Origin: Oncomelania hupensis
Lineage: Eukaryota; Mollusca; Gastropoda; Littorinimorpha; Pomatiopsidae
DNA length: 64,000 bases
Assembly: GCA_036898135.1 (NCBI GenBank)
Contig: CM072523.1
Location: 33,039,364-33,103,363, forward strand
Direction: 5' to 3'
Shown here piece by piece: positions 13,901 through 44,284 of the stretch; position 1 is the stretch's first letter, and the number at the start of each line of letters is the position of its first letter. The notes below the pieces were generated by a model. It ran no database searches. It had not been told where the DNA came from and was given only the letters and a program-made list of their open reading frames with translations. A program made the position numbers and the translations under genes.

Positions 13901-16442
13901 GAAGTGGAACTTCCAAAAGGTTGACTGTCGTTATGATAAGATATTATATATTATAAATAATAACAACATTAAAATTATAACAATTTCAAGGTTAAAAAAT
14001 AAAAGTATGAACCACCCCAGCAAGAGAAATACTGCTGGAACTGAGTTTTTGTGTACTCGTGCACTTAGGGTTACCCACACTTCACATTCTTGTGTTTTTC
14101 CTGTTGCAGATATCCAAGGCAACGTGAGAGCGCTGAAGCATGCTCTGGGTCACAGTCTAGTGTACAGAGAAAACCACGTTGACCTGGATCGTGTGAAGCG
14201 CACTGTGCCAGAATACAGAAGGGTAAGTGTCTTCTTTCTTGGTCTTGAGGGTCTACAATCAGTACCTTGATCATTACAAAGTGGGACGTTTTGGGCGCTC
14301 ACAGCTATAATCTGTAGGTATAGTTGTATATACTGGTCTAGGACTGCCACTACTAACTGTGAAGATATAGGAATTTTACACAGTAAATATTTTCTTCTGC
14401 TAAATAATCCACAAAGGTGTTGCTTTTGGGAAGAAGAAAAAAGTAGCTTTATTAACATTTTGAGCTTATTGAAAGGTTTCCAACTATAAAGCCTGCAACC
14501 TAGATGTGTAGAGTTTCTCTGCCATTGCTATTGGAAGCTGTGGGCATTTGGGATTAATTAGTAGCTGACTTTGTTTTGATAGTTTGCAAGCAAACCACTA
14601 GTGCATCATGCTTTAATTATAGCCTTCTTGCAAAATTTTGTTATTGTTGGATTGGCACATGTCAAATGATCAAGTGCTTATAAAAATAGACTGCGCAGTA
14701 GTAGAATCACATAAAAGGATATTATGATTTTGTCATGATGACCATCAAGACATAATTATGCAGAATGCAAGGAATGGTGTGAAGTCCTGGGAAACCTATA
14801 AACCCATATGTTGAGAAGGTGGCACTTGCAACAGTGTCATGCAAATCTGAAGCCCTGTCTGAGTTACATATAGTGTTAAGAAAATCAAGCAGGCTTTTGT
14901 TAGTGATTCATATGAGGTGCAAAAGGCTACAATTCTTGAATACGACTTGTACGTGTTGCTTTTATTTTCCATTTCATCTGCTACAGTACTTGAAGGATTA
15001 AAAGGGTTATAGGCCTGAAAGGTCAACAGAGTTATAAACATAGGAAGGCCTAGACTTATACTTCACCAACATTACTATTTGATTCCCTTGACAGGCACCA
15101 CAGCCACCACCTAAGCCACACAAACCCAAGCAGGAGAAGATTGACGAACTGTTGGAAAATCTGCGAACACGCACCACTTTGCAGGAAGAATCTTTAGAAA
15201 CTATTCTCAGGAACCCACACACCATGTACAAGCGATTCCCTGAAGCCAGGAAACTTCTGGGGCATGTAAGCAAAATATATATATATCTCTCTCTCTTTCT
15301 GTCTGTCTGTCTGTCTCTCTTTCCCTTTCTTGGTTTTTGACTCACATGCATAGCAATGTGAGTTTATGTATTCACCTTCCTCCCCCCTCTCCTCATTTCC
15401 CCTCCCTCCACCCACCCCCCTCCTCCCCTCCCAAACAAAATTATTATTTTCAGATTTGTGCAAATCTGTGCGAGATGAGTCCTAAATAGTCCAAAAATGA
15501 CACTTTAACAAAAAAGTCAGTCTTCAGTCTGTCTGTTGGCCGTCCGCCGTTTGTTTGTGCAAAACTTGCAAGTGGATTAAAACCTCATAACCTATTTCAA
15601 CGATCACAACCGAACTTGGTAAGATAGTGTATACCCATGAGACCTGGTAAATGACCAGTGAATGAATTACTTCAAGGTCAAGGTCAAAGGGTCAACAAAT
15701 ATAAGTCACAAAATTAAACATGTTCACAAAATTTCACTTTTTTTTCTAGGTTATTAACATTGAATTTATTATTTTTTGAGGCATGATAGATATCAATGAG
15801 ACACGTAAGCTTTACAAATTTGGTCAACCTCACTCCATGGTCAAGGTCACTGGAGCTGTCCAAAGTTGGTTAGTATAGGTACTTTGAAGCGACCTTGACC
15901 CTAAACTATGAAAGTTATAAAGTCCAAACTTGTTGTATTCAGAGGTGATAAATTGATCATTCATATTTCTTCCATTTTTGCGTTGATCTTGCAAAAATTA
16001 ACATACAAAAAATAGATCATCATACAGTGAAATGGCTGTTTAGTTACTCCATAATATGCAACAACAAACAACATTGGGTTGTTTGATCAGACATGCATGA
16101 GAGGTCACGTGAAGGTCAAGGTCATCTCAAGGTCAAGCTAGGTCACTGAAGTTCAAGGTCATTTTAAGGTCATTGTTTTTTAGGGCATAATACAACATTA
16201 CTTTTAATGTACTTAATTTAATAGTACACAATTTTATTTGGAACTGGAGGTCAAGGTCAAGGTCAAGTGCATAGAAAGACCAAAGTTGGTATTACTTTGC
16301 ATTTTAATGCCATCATTTCGTTTTGTTTTTTCTGGGCACTAATTTTCATGTTAAATATTGCAAGTTCCATAAGGAGCATGTGAGTCATATAGGCTTTACC
16401 CTTGTAGTCTTGTTTATCATTAAGTGTTCATTTCTGTCTCCT

Positions 16443-16532
<90 letters not shown>

Positions 16533-16859
16533 GAATTGTTTTAGCAGATTTTCTATACGGATCAGGGGTGAGCCCTCTTTCAATCAAGTTGTGGTCCTGA
16601 TTCGGCTCTTTGCAATTTGCTGGACCCTACAATGACTAACTCTAACTATAACTCTCTTTCTCTTATTTGGAATGTGGTTGTCATGCACCCCCTCTATCAT
16701 TTTAAGTTTAGAATGTACAGTTAATTTCACAAAACCCTCTCGATCATTTGTATGGTCTCAAAGTTCATTGATTTGATAGAAAGAGCAAGAAACTAAAAGA
16801 ACTGTTCCATTCTACGTAAATATTGATTTTATGGTCTTTTGTTCCATGAATACCCGCAC

Positions 16860-16909
<50 letters not shown>

Positions 16910-16921
16910 GTAATAATAATG

Positions 16922-16995
<74 letters not shown>

Positions 16996-17157
16996 TCTTT
17001 CTGCTCACCTTGTTCCATCCTTATTTTTCAGGTCCAGAAGCGTTACAACACAGTGCGGGTAAGCTCTATGAAAGAAGCATCTGAGGCACGTAAGATCATT
17101 GACCAGGCTTTCGAGGTCCTCAAGAAACCCAAACAGACCTTCCAACCCACCGCATGA
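1524..17157 (+). CDS. XRRA1: XRRA1 homologue, leucine-rich repeat protein, 17 coding exons, complete
   Basis: Coding exons: 1524-1620, 2000-2202, 3359-3503, 4116-4213, 4786-4931, 5355-5456, 5602-5821, 6451-6529, 9878-10068, 10324-10475, 11706-11766, 12248-12389, 12725-12915, 13745-13919, 14110-14222, 15095-15265, 17032-17157. Every junction is GT-AG and phases match throughout, giving 2412 nt or 803 residues plus stop; vertebrate XRRA1 is about 790 (family knowledge). Start ATG at 1524 opens MALSGLKFDSDSGG. Residues 101-264 carry LRRs (LRELELPLNGL, LEVLDLSYNNLS, LRVLHLTGNNF, LEVLLLDDNKLSD); another LRR lies near 415-430 (LRYLNLAHNHIREED). Acidic and Ser/Arg-rich linkers separate them. The C-terminal third is charged and helical with an E-rich run, ending KKPKQTFQPTA. 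The motif CVEDPSDLCSVNI near residue 105 and the order of LRRs and tail support XRRA1. Its role in radiation response is poorly defined even in mammals. AATAAA signals follow at 17472 and 17513. Confidence 0.8.
1901..1974. repeat. (AAT)n microsatellite next to XRRA1 exon 2
   Basis: About 24 uninterrupted trinucleotide units ending 25 bp before the exon 2 acceptor. It creates artificial poly-Ile and poly-Leu reading frames on the minus strand that are not genes. Confidence 0.97.
2607..2973 (+). mobile_element. APE-type non-LTR retrotransposon, 3' terminal fragment (GGATA-tailed family)
   Basis: A 5'-truncated copy holding only the C-terminal end of the RT polyprotein (SYTQHITND, VRQTITQAIGQHDN) and the 3' end with a short GGATA-type tail (gggatagaataggatagga). 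It is flanked by the 8-bp direct repeat TTGAACCA at 2599-2606 and 2974-2981, the expected target-site duplication. The frame has stops and substitutions relative to the copy at 44285-47220, so it is dead. It lies in XRRA1 intron 2. Confidence 0.88.
3556..3620 (+). repeat. tRNA-like SINE remnant (tentative)
   Basis: Contains an A-box-like stretch (ataactcagttagtagag) followed about 40 bp later by a B-box-like ctgatttgattta. Both boxes are degraded, so this is at most an old tRNA-derived SINE head in XRRA1 intron 3. Confidence 0.3.
6160..6230 (+). repeat. tRNA-like SINE head (degraded)
   Basis: Sequence cggtagctcagtcgatctc matches a tRNA A box and ggtttgaatccca matches a B box, at tRNA-like spacing. 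No complete cloverleaf is apparent. Probably an old SINE in XRRA1 intron 7, unlike the family at 25-28 kb. Confidence 0.45.
8638..9047 (-). mobile_element. mariner-like element, internally deleted derivative
   Basis: A 410-bp element bounded by TA dinucleotides (8636-8637 and 9048-9049). Imperfect terminal inverted repeats begin tgagggtagtccaata on the left and, on the opposite strand from the right end, cgaggacagtccgata; both continue to a shared cttagcc. On the minus strand a frame starts at 8869 with MENEQYWLVIRF, typical of a mariner transposase N-terminus. It runs straight into a C-terminal motif (HPQYSPDSPCDFYLFP, the region holding the last catalytic Asp in mariners). A further frame ends EHRWVKCIELKGDYIEK at 8703. 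The whole central transposase is missing, so it is non-autonomous. It sits in XRRA1 intron 8. Confidence 0.85.
10730..11446. mobile_element. PIF/Harbinger-like DNA transposon or MITE with a MADF-like frame
   Basis: A 717-bp element flanked by TTA on both sides (10727-10729, 11447-11449), the target duplication expected of PIF/Harbinger. The terminal inverted repeats are about 44 bp and nearly identical; from either end they read gcgatacacggtaagactag and continue to atgatacccgc. Inside, the minus strand from 11228 encodes a 67-residue frame with ILIELYHEHSCLWD and VYKDQGTRNCAL, resembling the first helices of a MADF/trihelix DNA-binding domain; proteins of this sort accompany Harbinger transposases. 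No DDE transposase is present, so it is non-autonomous. Located in XRRA1 intron 10. Confidence 0.82.
12930..13195 (+). repeat. Possible interspersed repeat ending in an A-rich tail
   Basis: GC-richer block in XRRA1 intron 13 ending gaaaagctctgtataagaacagctaaataaaataaaa. The phrase with ctcttgagctg recurs, inverted and diverged, near 25460-25500, suggesting a dispersed SINE-like repeat. I cannot define ends or target duplications. Confidence 0.35.
15560..16275 (+). repeat. AGGTCA-rich interspersed repeat region
   Basis: Intron 16 of XRRA1 holds a diverged repeat with many copies of caaggtca, several in direct tandem (for example near 15674, 16110-16165 and 16247-16265). It has the look of a widespread, old invertebrate repeat. 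The AGGTCA hexamer equals a nuclear-receptor half-site, but no function is shown. Confidence 0.6.
16447..16527. repeat. (CT)n microsatellite
   Basis: About 40 CT units in XRRA1 intron 16. Confidence 0.97.
16861..16994. repeat. (AAT)n microsatellite next to XRRA1 exon 17
   Basis: About 44 trinucleotide units with two interruptions, ending 37 bp before the last XRRA1 exon. Confidence 0.97.
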
Positions 17158-17439
17158 TGTTCCACCAGGAGCGGCTTGATTTTGTTGATGTTTCCATAAC
17201 CATATGCGTTGTACTGAATTATCACAAATATATCATTATAATGGTCCTGTTATTAAGGTTGTTTAATTTATTTTAAAAAATTTGAATCCATTAGAATAGC
17301 TCAAAATTTACCCACTTCACCTTCTTCCACCCTCCCACCTTGTCCCCCCTCCCCCCCCCCCCCCAAAAAAAAAAAATCAATTAGGTTTCTTTATTTTAAA
17401 AAATGTAAAGAAGAACAGAACTGACGATATTTTAGCCTG

Positions 17440-17471
<32 letters not shown>

Positions 17472-19517
17472 ATAAATTTGTATTATTCTGACTTATATGC
17501 ACAAGTGTAGAAAATAAATGTTTTGAATCCCACCTTCCCTTATTATCATAGCATTGTCCATATTGGTGGGGTTGGTGTACAATCTGCTTTATTTATCTTG
17601 ATTTTTAATAACTGAGGCACTTTTTTTCCTTGTTTTATATTTTTATTGTTCAGAAATAGCTTTACATTGAATAAAAACGTTTTTTTGTGGCACTCCTCCA
17701 TACCCCCACCCTACACTCTCCAGTTAAAAAAAAAAAAGTTATATAGACTGCAATAGTTAGGGCATTATCATGACACTTTAGTCATAGCCAATGGCATGCA
17801 GAGCTTATATCTAACACCTATTCATATATGTTATGGTACTGATACTGTAGCAAAAATACTACTGAACATTTTAGTTTGCAGTGAGAAATTAATAGGTACT
17901 GAGGTTAGTATCATTTACCCAGCGCTACAGTATTCTTTATAAACTGTGATAACAGAAAAACAAGGTTTGGACTATACCCCCCCCCCCCCCACTCCCCCTA
18001 CCAGAAAGCCTGCTAACTGATCTACATCAGTTTGTTACAGTTGACTTTGATTTCTTTTGAAGGCATGGTTATAGTCTGCATGACGAGTTTAACATTTATC
18101 TCAAAACCTTTGATTAAAAAAACAACAGTGAAATATATATTCGGTTATTAACCAGTCCTGAATATGTAATCAAGGGATCAGTTTAGTCTCCAGACGTAAA
18201 TGGATTCACGACTTTGGTGTATTGGAGATTACGTAACTTCCCTCTCCTACAACTCTAAACTCCCCCTTCCCCCTCCCAATTCTCCATTCCCCTCTGCCCA
18301 CTGACCCTAAAAAACCCACAGACCTATATATATATATAGGTCTGTGGTTTTTTTTTAGGGTATATTTATTATATATTATATATATATTCTATGATACAAA
18401 AATTTCAGTTGGATTAATTCTTGAGTTTGATACACATTTGTAGGGTTAACATATTGTGTTTTGGCTGGACGACATTTTTTTAAATTATATGAAACCATTG
18501 GTACAATTGTGAATATGTTATGAACTGCATGAGCATGAGTCACTGTATTGCAAGAGTGAAATGTCTGTATACTTATGCAAATGGATGTTTAATCTGTTTA
18601 ATGTCTTTTTTTTTATTAACAAAAATCAGGACTGATCACAAATGGAAAATATTGGCCAAGGTGATTAGGAGTGATAATTTCTTATAATCTGTGATAATGT
18701 GGTTAAACTGCTAAAATCCATAAAATACATTTTGTTCTTTGTTTCTGAGAAACATGTGTTTTTTTAGAGTGCATTGCATATTTATATTATTTGCATGTAG
18801 TTTTGACTGTTGTTCTGGAAGAGATAAAGAGGGAGCTGCAAACTATATGAATGAAAGAAAGAATTTGCATACCTGTTGTGTTTGGAAAATATATGTGTTT
18901 TTTATTTGGATGATATGCTGCTTCGGTTATACATGCAGTTTATTTTGTTGTGGTTGATATGTTCCTTTACAATTTATAATTTGTACACATACTGAATTCA
19001 TGAAAACGTAACAATATAATATGTTGCCTATGTAATGATAATATTTTCAGATATTACTGTGTGTAGATTTACTTATTTTCAGTATTATTTCAGGATTGTG
19101 TATTGTATTATTTCACTGGTACTATGCAGCAGCAGAACTGTATTTGTTACATTGTTGATCTTTGATTGTAATGTTGGAAATGTGGGAATAATTGATATTG
19201 CAGAAACTTGTTGTATCGGCATCAGGTCAGCTGCATGGGAGAGATGTTAGATTTTACTTTCAGTTAGCCCAATAAAAGCATGCAGCTAAAATGCTGTACC
19301 ATTGAGGACAGCAGGGTCAACACCCACTGCACTGCTTACCTCTATATTATGTTGATGACCTGGTTCTTTTTTTAATAGTACATAATATATGCTTGCACTT
19401 CTGTCACCATCTAGCCCAAAATGACACTCGATCTGTCCTATTTTAAAAAAATTAGTTTATATTGAAATTACCTTCTGGAATAAGAGCAAACTAGAATACA
19501 ATCCGTCAAAAAGAACA
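17158..19517. other. XRRA1 3' untranslated and downstream region
   Basis: AT-rich, no convincing coding. Candidate polyadenylation signals AATAAA occur at 17472 and 17513. Contains homopolymer and TA tracts and a strong palindrome at 18304-18361. Where XRRA1 transcription ends cannot be told from sequence alone. Confidence 0.5.
18304..18361. repeat. Near-perfect palindrome (cruciform/hairpin potential)
   Basis: 58 bp: left arm accctaaaaaacccacagac and right arm reading gtctgtggttttttttagggt around a (TA)n centre. The arms differ by only one or two bases. Confidence 0.85.
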
Positions 19518-19805
19518 ATGACAGTGTGCTCCGAATTTCAGACCTTGGAAAACATGAAGCGTATCAATCGCGCAGACCGTCTGGGAACAGAGCGAAATGT
19601 TATGCCCCATTTGGAGCCCTACATCATGGGGCGCCTGCGATGTCACCAAATCTGCAGCAAAGACCCGGACACTGAGCCAGACCAGGCAGCTTGGACGTAT
19701 ATCCACACCATGCATCTTAAGCACAAGCACAGGACATTCGACGCCGAGCTGCGTGATCTCTCCAAGGTCTGGAGTATGAATAAGATTCGCTACAAGAACA
19801 TGTGA
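19518..19805 (+). CDS. Unrecognised small protein or terminal exon
   Basis: A 95-codon open frame downstream of XRRA1, same strand, ATG at 19518 and TGA at 19803-19805. It is markedly less AT-rich than its surroundings and has a codon mix like real exons. The product is basic and hydrophilic, rich in Arg, His and Met (RINRADRLGTERNVMPHLEP; LRDLSKVWSMNKIRYKNM), with no signal peptide or membrane segment. An acceptor-like gaatttcag at 19536-19544 means it could instead be a spliced terminal exon starting TLENMKRINR. I recognise no family. Degraded echoes of its last codons (gctacaagaaca followed by tgtgat) appear near 20219. Confidence 0.45.
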   Translation: MTVCSEFQTLENMKRINRADRLGTERNVMPHLEPYIMGRLRCHQICSKDPDTEPDQAAWTYIHTMHLKHKHRTFDAELRDLSKVWSMNKIRYKNM

Positions 19806-22800
19806 TCATGACTATCACTGATATGACATAAACGATGTCAGCTCTGCTACAAGGACAAGTGTTGATGACCGCTGTGGCCACAAAAACTTTAGTAAATAAG
19901 TGAAATCAAATCTGACCTTGATAAGGTGCAAGTTGCAAGTCCTTGTAAGAAATAAAGTGGCACAAAATTTTGAGGTAAAACTTTTCAAGCACCAGTAAAA
20001 GTCAGTCAGCAAAAGAGACTGGACAAAGTTTGAATTGCTTGTTATGATGACAACAATGTTGATCATGATTAAAAAAAAAACAACTAAAAACGATGACAAC
20101 TAAAGCTGTGAAGCTTATGTACAAATTCAATCCAATGTTCGCTGATGACGGAGATATGTTGTTGACAATAACAGTGATGACATACGAGGGTCTCAAAGTT
20201 TAATATTGTTGAGAAGAAACGCTACAAGAACAATGTGATGAAGATGATGATGAGGATGATGATAAAGACAGGTTAGATACAGAGTTGTCTATATGAAAGT
20301 TAAAACAATTTCAAACAACAAATGGTGAAAAAGATTTTTTTTTAACATGTCAGACCTCATTTTCTGTGTAATAAAATTATGATGAACAACAGTTATGTGT
20401 TTTAAAAAAAAAAAATTATAATGAACATTTTTTTTTTCTTTAAAAAAAATAAAGAAATTGCATGAACAACGCACATCATGAAATAGATTCAAAGAACATT
20501 CTTTGAACTACCTCATTGCAGCAGAAGCATATAACAGCTATGCCCATTCTTTATTTTTGGATAGTTTCTGATTTAGTAACATTGTCTTCTCACAGAAAGG
20601 AACCTGTAAATTCCTCCATTCCCTTAGGCACCACCCTTCAGTGCTAAATATTATTGTTGTTAGCTTTTGAGCAGCAGACTTTGCAACAATTAAATATTCC
20701 TTTTAGTTTTACAATAATCGATACTTCCATTATGGCGAGGAATGCTAGTAAACTTGCTTTGTTAATATTTTAAGGTCAGTGTTCATTGGCACTCTCTGTA
20801 TTTTAACATTTATCTAGTTTTGTATTATAGGTAACTTTTCATGCAAGGAAGAATGCTGAGGGTGAACATTTGTGAACATAAAAGAGTTTGATCTATGTGT
20901 TACTGTATGATGTGTGTGTGTGTGTGCAAGCATGTGCATGTGAGTGTATTTACTTGCTCCTAAACTGCACACTTCATCATATTCAGCCAACGTAACAAAA
21001 AGAAATTGTACCATAAATCAAATCTACTTCCAAAATAAACACTTCTCTTGGAAAGACGGTATTATTTACAAAATATTTTATTGCTCCTTGCAAACAACAA
21101 ACATATTTCACATCTGAAAGTATTCACATTTTCAGAAAGAAGGCTATAGTAAAGTTCTACATTTACATCTTGATAGGTTAAATGCTAATGCTGTATGAAA
21201 ATCTAAATCCGCACTCCATTAAAAGTTACAATTTAATCATCAATGTAAGTTCCAGCTAATTTATATATTTTTACTGTTGCGATACAAGGTAAATACGCAT
21301 GTTGAATACTGAGAGTAAACATTCCTACTAAAATTCAAGGAACATGCTTAAATTAACAGCGGTTGCAGATTTCTGTCAACTAAACGAAAAAAATAGCAAT
21401 TAAAAAATAAATAAAATATATATTTTTTACAAATTACAATATGTTGACCAAACACAGTATAGTAATATATTGCATGTGTTCATCAACTAATAAAATATGA
21501 TAACATATTCACATGCAGGGGGTGAGGAAGGAAACAAACAATGCACCACATAAATCAATGGAAATAAAAATATAAATTAGGTTCTTAGTGATTTAAATCG
21601 TATCTTTTACCACAAATTCGCAAATGCATAATCAAGCTATAAATTATTAAAACTAAGACTGAAGAAAAAATCACATCTTCTACTACAAATTCACAAACAT
21701 GTAAAAATAACCACAAGCATATGACAAAAATTCTGAAAGTCATCACATATAGGACAGTCTTTGGTATGCATTTTCCCTACAAATGTTTCTTACGTTTAAA
21801 ACACACATACATACACACACACAACACACTTTTGACAGCAGCAGTAAGGCAGAGGAAGTAAAATAATAATATAATTTCAAATAATTTAATTATCACAGCT
21901 TGCTCACAACTGGACTATGATTTAAGTATAATAAAACACAGCCTCCCGTGCAGATTTCGGACAGTACGTGTCCTCTGTTTGTGGAAGCGAAAGAAGAGAG
22001 ATGCTTATCTAATAGGGTATAAATTCAAACAACACAAAATTCCTGTACAAAGTTCAGCACAGACATTGAAACAAAATCACTCAAGTTCTTTAGTTTAGCA
22101 GATCTCTTTCAACAAAAAGTATTCATATACAGATGATCTTGTAATATGTTTGATTTAGAACATGGGTATTCTATTGTCTATTCATACTGTCAGGTAATAT
22201 TAGACATTTAAAAACAATAACAACAACAACAATCAAATCACAATGAATAAATCTTACAACAAAATGGGAGGAAAAGGGGAAAAAAGGGATTTAACATCAA
22301 CCATAAAAGTTTACCAATAGGATATTCGCCATATTCATGGCTAAAATTCGTAAGTTTTTCTTTTTGATATAAAATTGCAAAATATCAAAATGGTGCCTAT
22401 GTAATTCAGCAGTAAATAAAATCATTCATCAGTAAATTTTGGGGAAAGAAAATCCATTATTGTATGAGTTAAAAATAGTTGATTTGTTACAATGGAATTC
22501 AGTAAATGATACACATCAATATGACCAAATATAAAACAAAAATTTTAAGTTTGCTGACCAATGAGAATAAAGAAAAATGTAAAAATAATATTTGAAAATA
22601 ACATCTGCTGTTGCTGAAAATATAATTAGGTACAGGGAGTGATATAAAGTATGGAGTGGTATAAAGGTCAACAGTCAGTAAAAGACACTGTCCCTGAAGA
22701 CATTAAAATGTTGAACAACCTCGATCCTTATCATCATCGACCACCATCTTTGTTTAATGTTGAATGCCATCATCATAATCATCCTCTTAATCACTGTCAT

Positions 22801-22866
22801 CATCATCAACATCATGATCCCTCCCCCTATTCCCGCCTCCTCTCCCCCCCCCCCTCTCCCCCCCCA

Positions 22867-22898
<32 letters not shown>

Positions 22899-22954
22899 AC
22901 AATATATAAAGTGACTTGGTTTAAAGCAGTAAAGTCAAGCGTAATGAGACAGGA
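19806..22954. other. Intergenic region and 3' untranslated region of the minus-strand LRR gene
   Basis: No coding region seen. A minus-strand AATAAA (TTTATT on the plus strand near 21078) is the best candidate polyadenylation signal for the LRR gene, whose coding region ends at 22955; this would give a 3' UTR of about 1.9 kb. The block 22725-22870 is CAT-rich and C/A-homopolymer low-complexity sequence. Confidence 0.45.
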
Positions 22955-41636
<18,682 letters not shown>

Positions 41637-41811
41637 TTTTCTTGCTGCCAAAAACCAACAACAACACATACAGTAATGCTTATATTTAGGAAAGTTTGCA
41701 AAAAGCAGATGTTCTTGATGGTGAATTTGTGTCATCAGTCGACCTTCTCCCACCCCTCCCCTATTCCCCTCTTCTTCTCCCTCCCCCTCTCCCAGGTACG
41801 TGCCATCACTT

Positions 41812-44091
41812 GATGATAGAATTTTCCCTTCATATCAGTGGAAACACCAATACAGGACCTGATTCTGTAAAATACCTGTTTACGAAGGGCAATTATGAGG
41901 GTAGGAGGAGGTTTGCACGAAATCATGAATGTAAGGGAGACTTGTATGAGTTTTTGAATGTTAATGAGTGCTGGGATAGAATAAGGTTGATGCTGAGAAA
42001 AGCTAAAGAAAAGTTTGTACCAGAGAGAAGGTTTAAACTACAATACATCGAGGAGTGGGCAAAAAGACTAATATTTCACCAGATATGCATGAAAAGATTA
42101 GGGAAAAAAGATGAGCATTTAAGATGTATAAGAAATATCCTACTAAAACTAATTATAATACCTATGCTACGGCTCGCAATCAGGTGAAATGGCTGTCTCG
42201 TAAATTGGTCATAGCAATGCAAGAAAAGCTAAAAACAATCCAAAATGTTTGTATCACTATGTTTCAGACAAAATCAAGCCTAGAGAGACTGTCTCTATAA
42301 TCTAGTAAAGTGCAATGGCACACTGACGAAGACAGACCCAGGGAAAGCAGAGACCATAAATGAGCTTTTTGCTAGTGTGTTTACACCTGCATATGAAAAA
42401 AAAACGTGCCTGACTTTGACTGTGGTATGAATTTAAAACTGGATAAGAGTGAAGAGCAGATGTGTAAGGCCCTGTTGCAGTTGAAAATTAGCAAGTCACC
42501 TGGACCAGATGAAATTAATCCTCAGGTGTTGAAAGAACTAGTGTGAGTGAATGAATTGGCTTTGCCTCTCAAGATACTTTTTGATAGAACCATGAAGGAT
42601 GGTATGATACCTGATGAGTGGAAGGAGACATGAGATTAAACTGATCTTTAAAAAAGGTGACCAAAGTTCTCCGGGTAATTATCGCCTTGTTACCCTCACC
42701 TCAGTTGTCTGTCAGGTATTTGAGGGATTTGTTTGTTAGTGATGCACTGTGCTCTCACTTCGTCAAGAACGGCCTTCTACAGGATGACCAGTTTGGCTTT
42801 TCCAGGGACTAGGCCATGAGTCATTCAGTTGTTGGTGACAATAAATGACTGGATGTCCTCCATGGATGAAGTCATCCCAGAGTCGACGCAGTATATCTCG
42901 ATCTTAGGAAGTCATTTGATACTGTTCCACATCTCAGACTTTTACAGACACTAAAAGGTTATGGCATAAGTGGCAGCCCAATTGCATGGATTAGGCGTTT
43001 TCTGACTGACAGGACTCAGTACGTAATAGTTAACAGCAATAGTTCTGACAAAATAAGTATTACAAGCAGTGTCCTACAGGGGAATGAGCTGAAGCTGACA
43101 CTATTTATACACTTTATAAATGACATGCCAGAGAAGGTAGTGTGACAGAAAGATATTTGCTGACGACACAAAGGCATATGCTGAGGTTGATGAAAGTGAT
43201 GAGTCTACTCTAAGGAGAGAATGCAGAAATGAATTGACAAGTTGGTTGAATGGACGGAAACATGGCTATTTAAATTTAATAGTGAAATAGTGGGCAAAAA
43301 TAATCCTCAGCATAAGTATTTTAGTTGACAGTAAAGAAAGGTGCAAGATTGAGAAGACTGGTGATTGGAGTGATTGTGGATACATAGCTCAGCTTTGAGA
43401 ATCACATTGAGAGTACTGTTAAGAAAGCCAACAAAATACAAGCCCTGCTTGTAAGAATCATAAGTAATAAATCCAAAGACATCATGGTCCCCCTCTTTAA
43501 GGCTCTTAATAATGTCCCATCTTGGAGTACGCTAACCCTGTCAGGTGTCCATACTTGAAAAAGCATGTTGGCTTGATCGAGGGTGTCCAGCGCAGGTTCA
43601 CCAGGAAGATATGTGGAATGTCATGGCTCTCCTATGAGAAGAGATTAATGTCACTGAGGTTGCCCAGTTTAGAGTATAGGAGAAGGCTGGATGATTTAAT
43701 AAAAAATTTTTTTAATTGTGCAAAATTTTTATGATCCTTTAACCACTTCTTCTTTTTACATTTTAATTATGTTTGTATAACACAAGGTCACAATTTAAAC
43801 TTACTAAAACTTTTAATAATACTCGTGAATTTAAGCAGTATTTTACTAACAGAGTCATAGCCCCGTGGAATAACCTGACTACCAAGGCTGTGGATGCTAA
43901 ATCACTCAGTTTGTTCAAGAATATAGACAGGTTATTTAAGGATAGCATATACATTACCGATTTGGAATCTAAAAGGTTCTAAGTTGGTAGGCACAGAGAC
44001 CAGGGGTCTGGTTCTGAGACCCTCATCAAGATTTAATATAATGGCCAAAGGCTGTTAGCCTATATGCCGAACTATGCTATGCTATGCTATG
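41812..44091 (+). mobile_element. Jockey/CR1/Rex1-like non-LTR retrotransposon, heavily decayed
   Basis: Fragments in all three plus frames line up as one RT: linker (ECWDRIRLMLRKAKEKFVPE), start of RT (SPGPDEINPQVLKEL), a FADDTKAYAEVDES catalytic box near 43160, thumb region, and late motifs (PILEYANPVRCPYLKKHVG near 43520; MSLRLPSLEYRRRLDDLI). Over a dozen stops and frameshifts break it. The 3' end is a (CTATG)n tail at 44066-44090. It is a different family from the GGATA-tailed one and from the RT at the left edge. It lies upstream of exon 1 of the minus-strand LRR gene. Confidence 0.88.
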
Positions 44092-44284
44092 AAAGAAAAC
44101 AGAACACGGTCGGGAGTGTGAATGAGGAGAAGAACAAGGTCCAGAATAGTCAATGACCAGGTACATTTTAAGTAACAAAACTTCTTAAGAATATATAATA
44201 TTTTCCCACAGAAATCTATTTCTATAAAAAAAAAAATTAAAACAAAATCTATCAGTATTAATAAATAAGAAGTTGAATAAACAC

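Noticed and set aside
16812..17018. Long Leu- or Asn-rich frames over (AAT)n tracts
   Set aside because: They arise only from the microsatellite translated in different frames; the same applies near 1880-2145.
20920..20945. Short (TG)n / (CA)n tracts here and at 25155-25190 and 47695-47712 as CRISPR-like or regulatory repeats
   Set aside because: Ordinary microsatellites; nothing in the window resembles a CRISPR array or bacterial feature.
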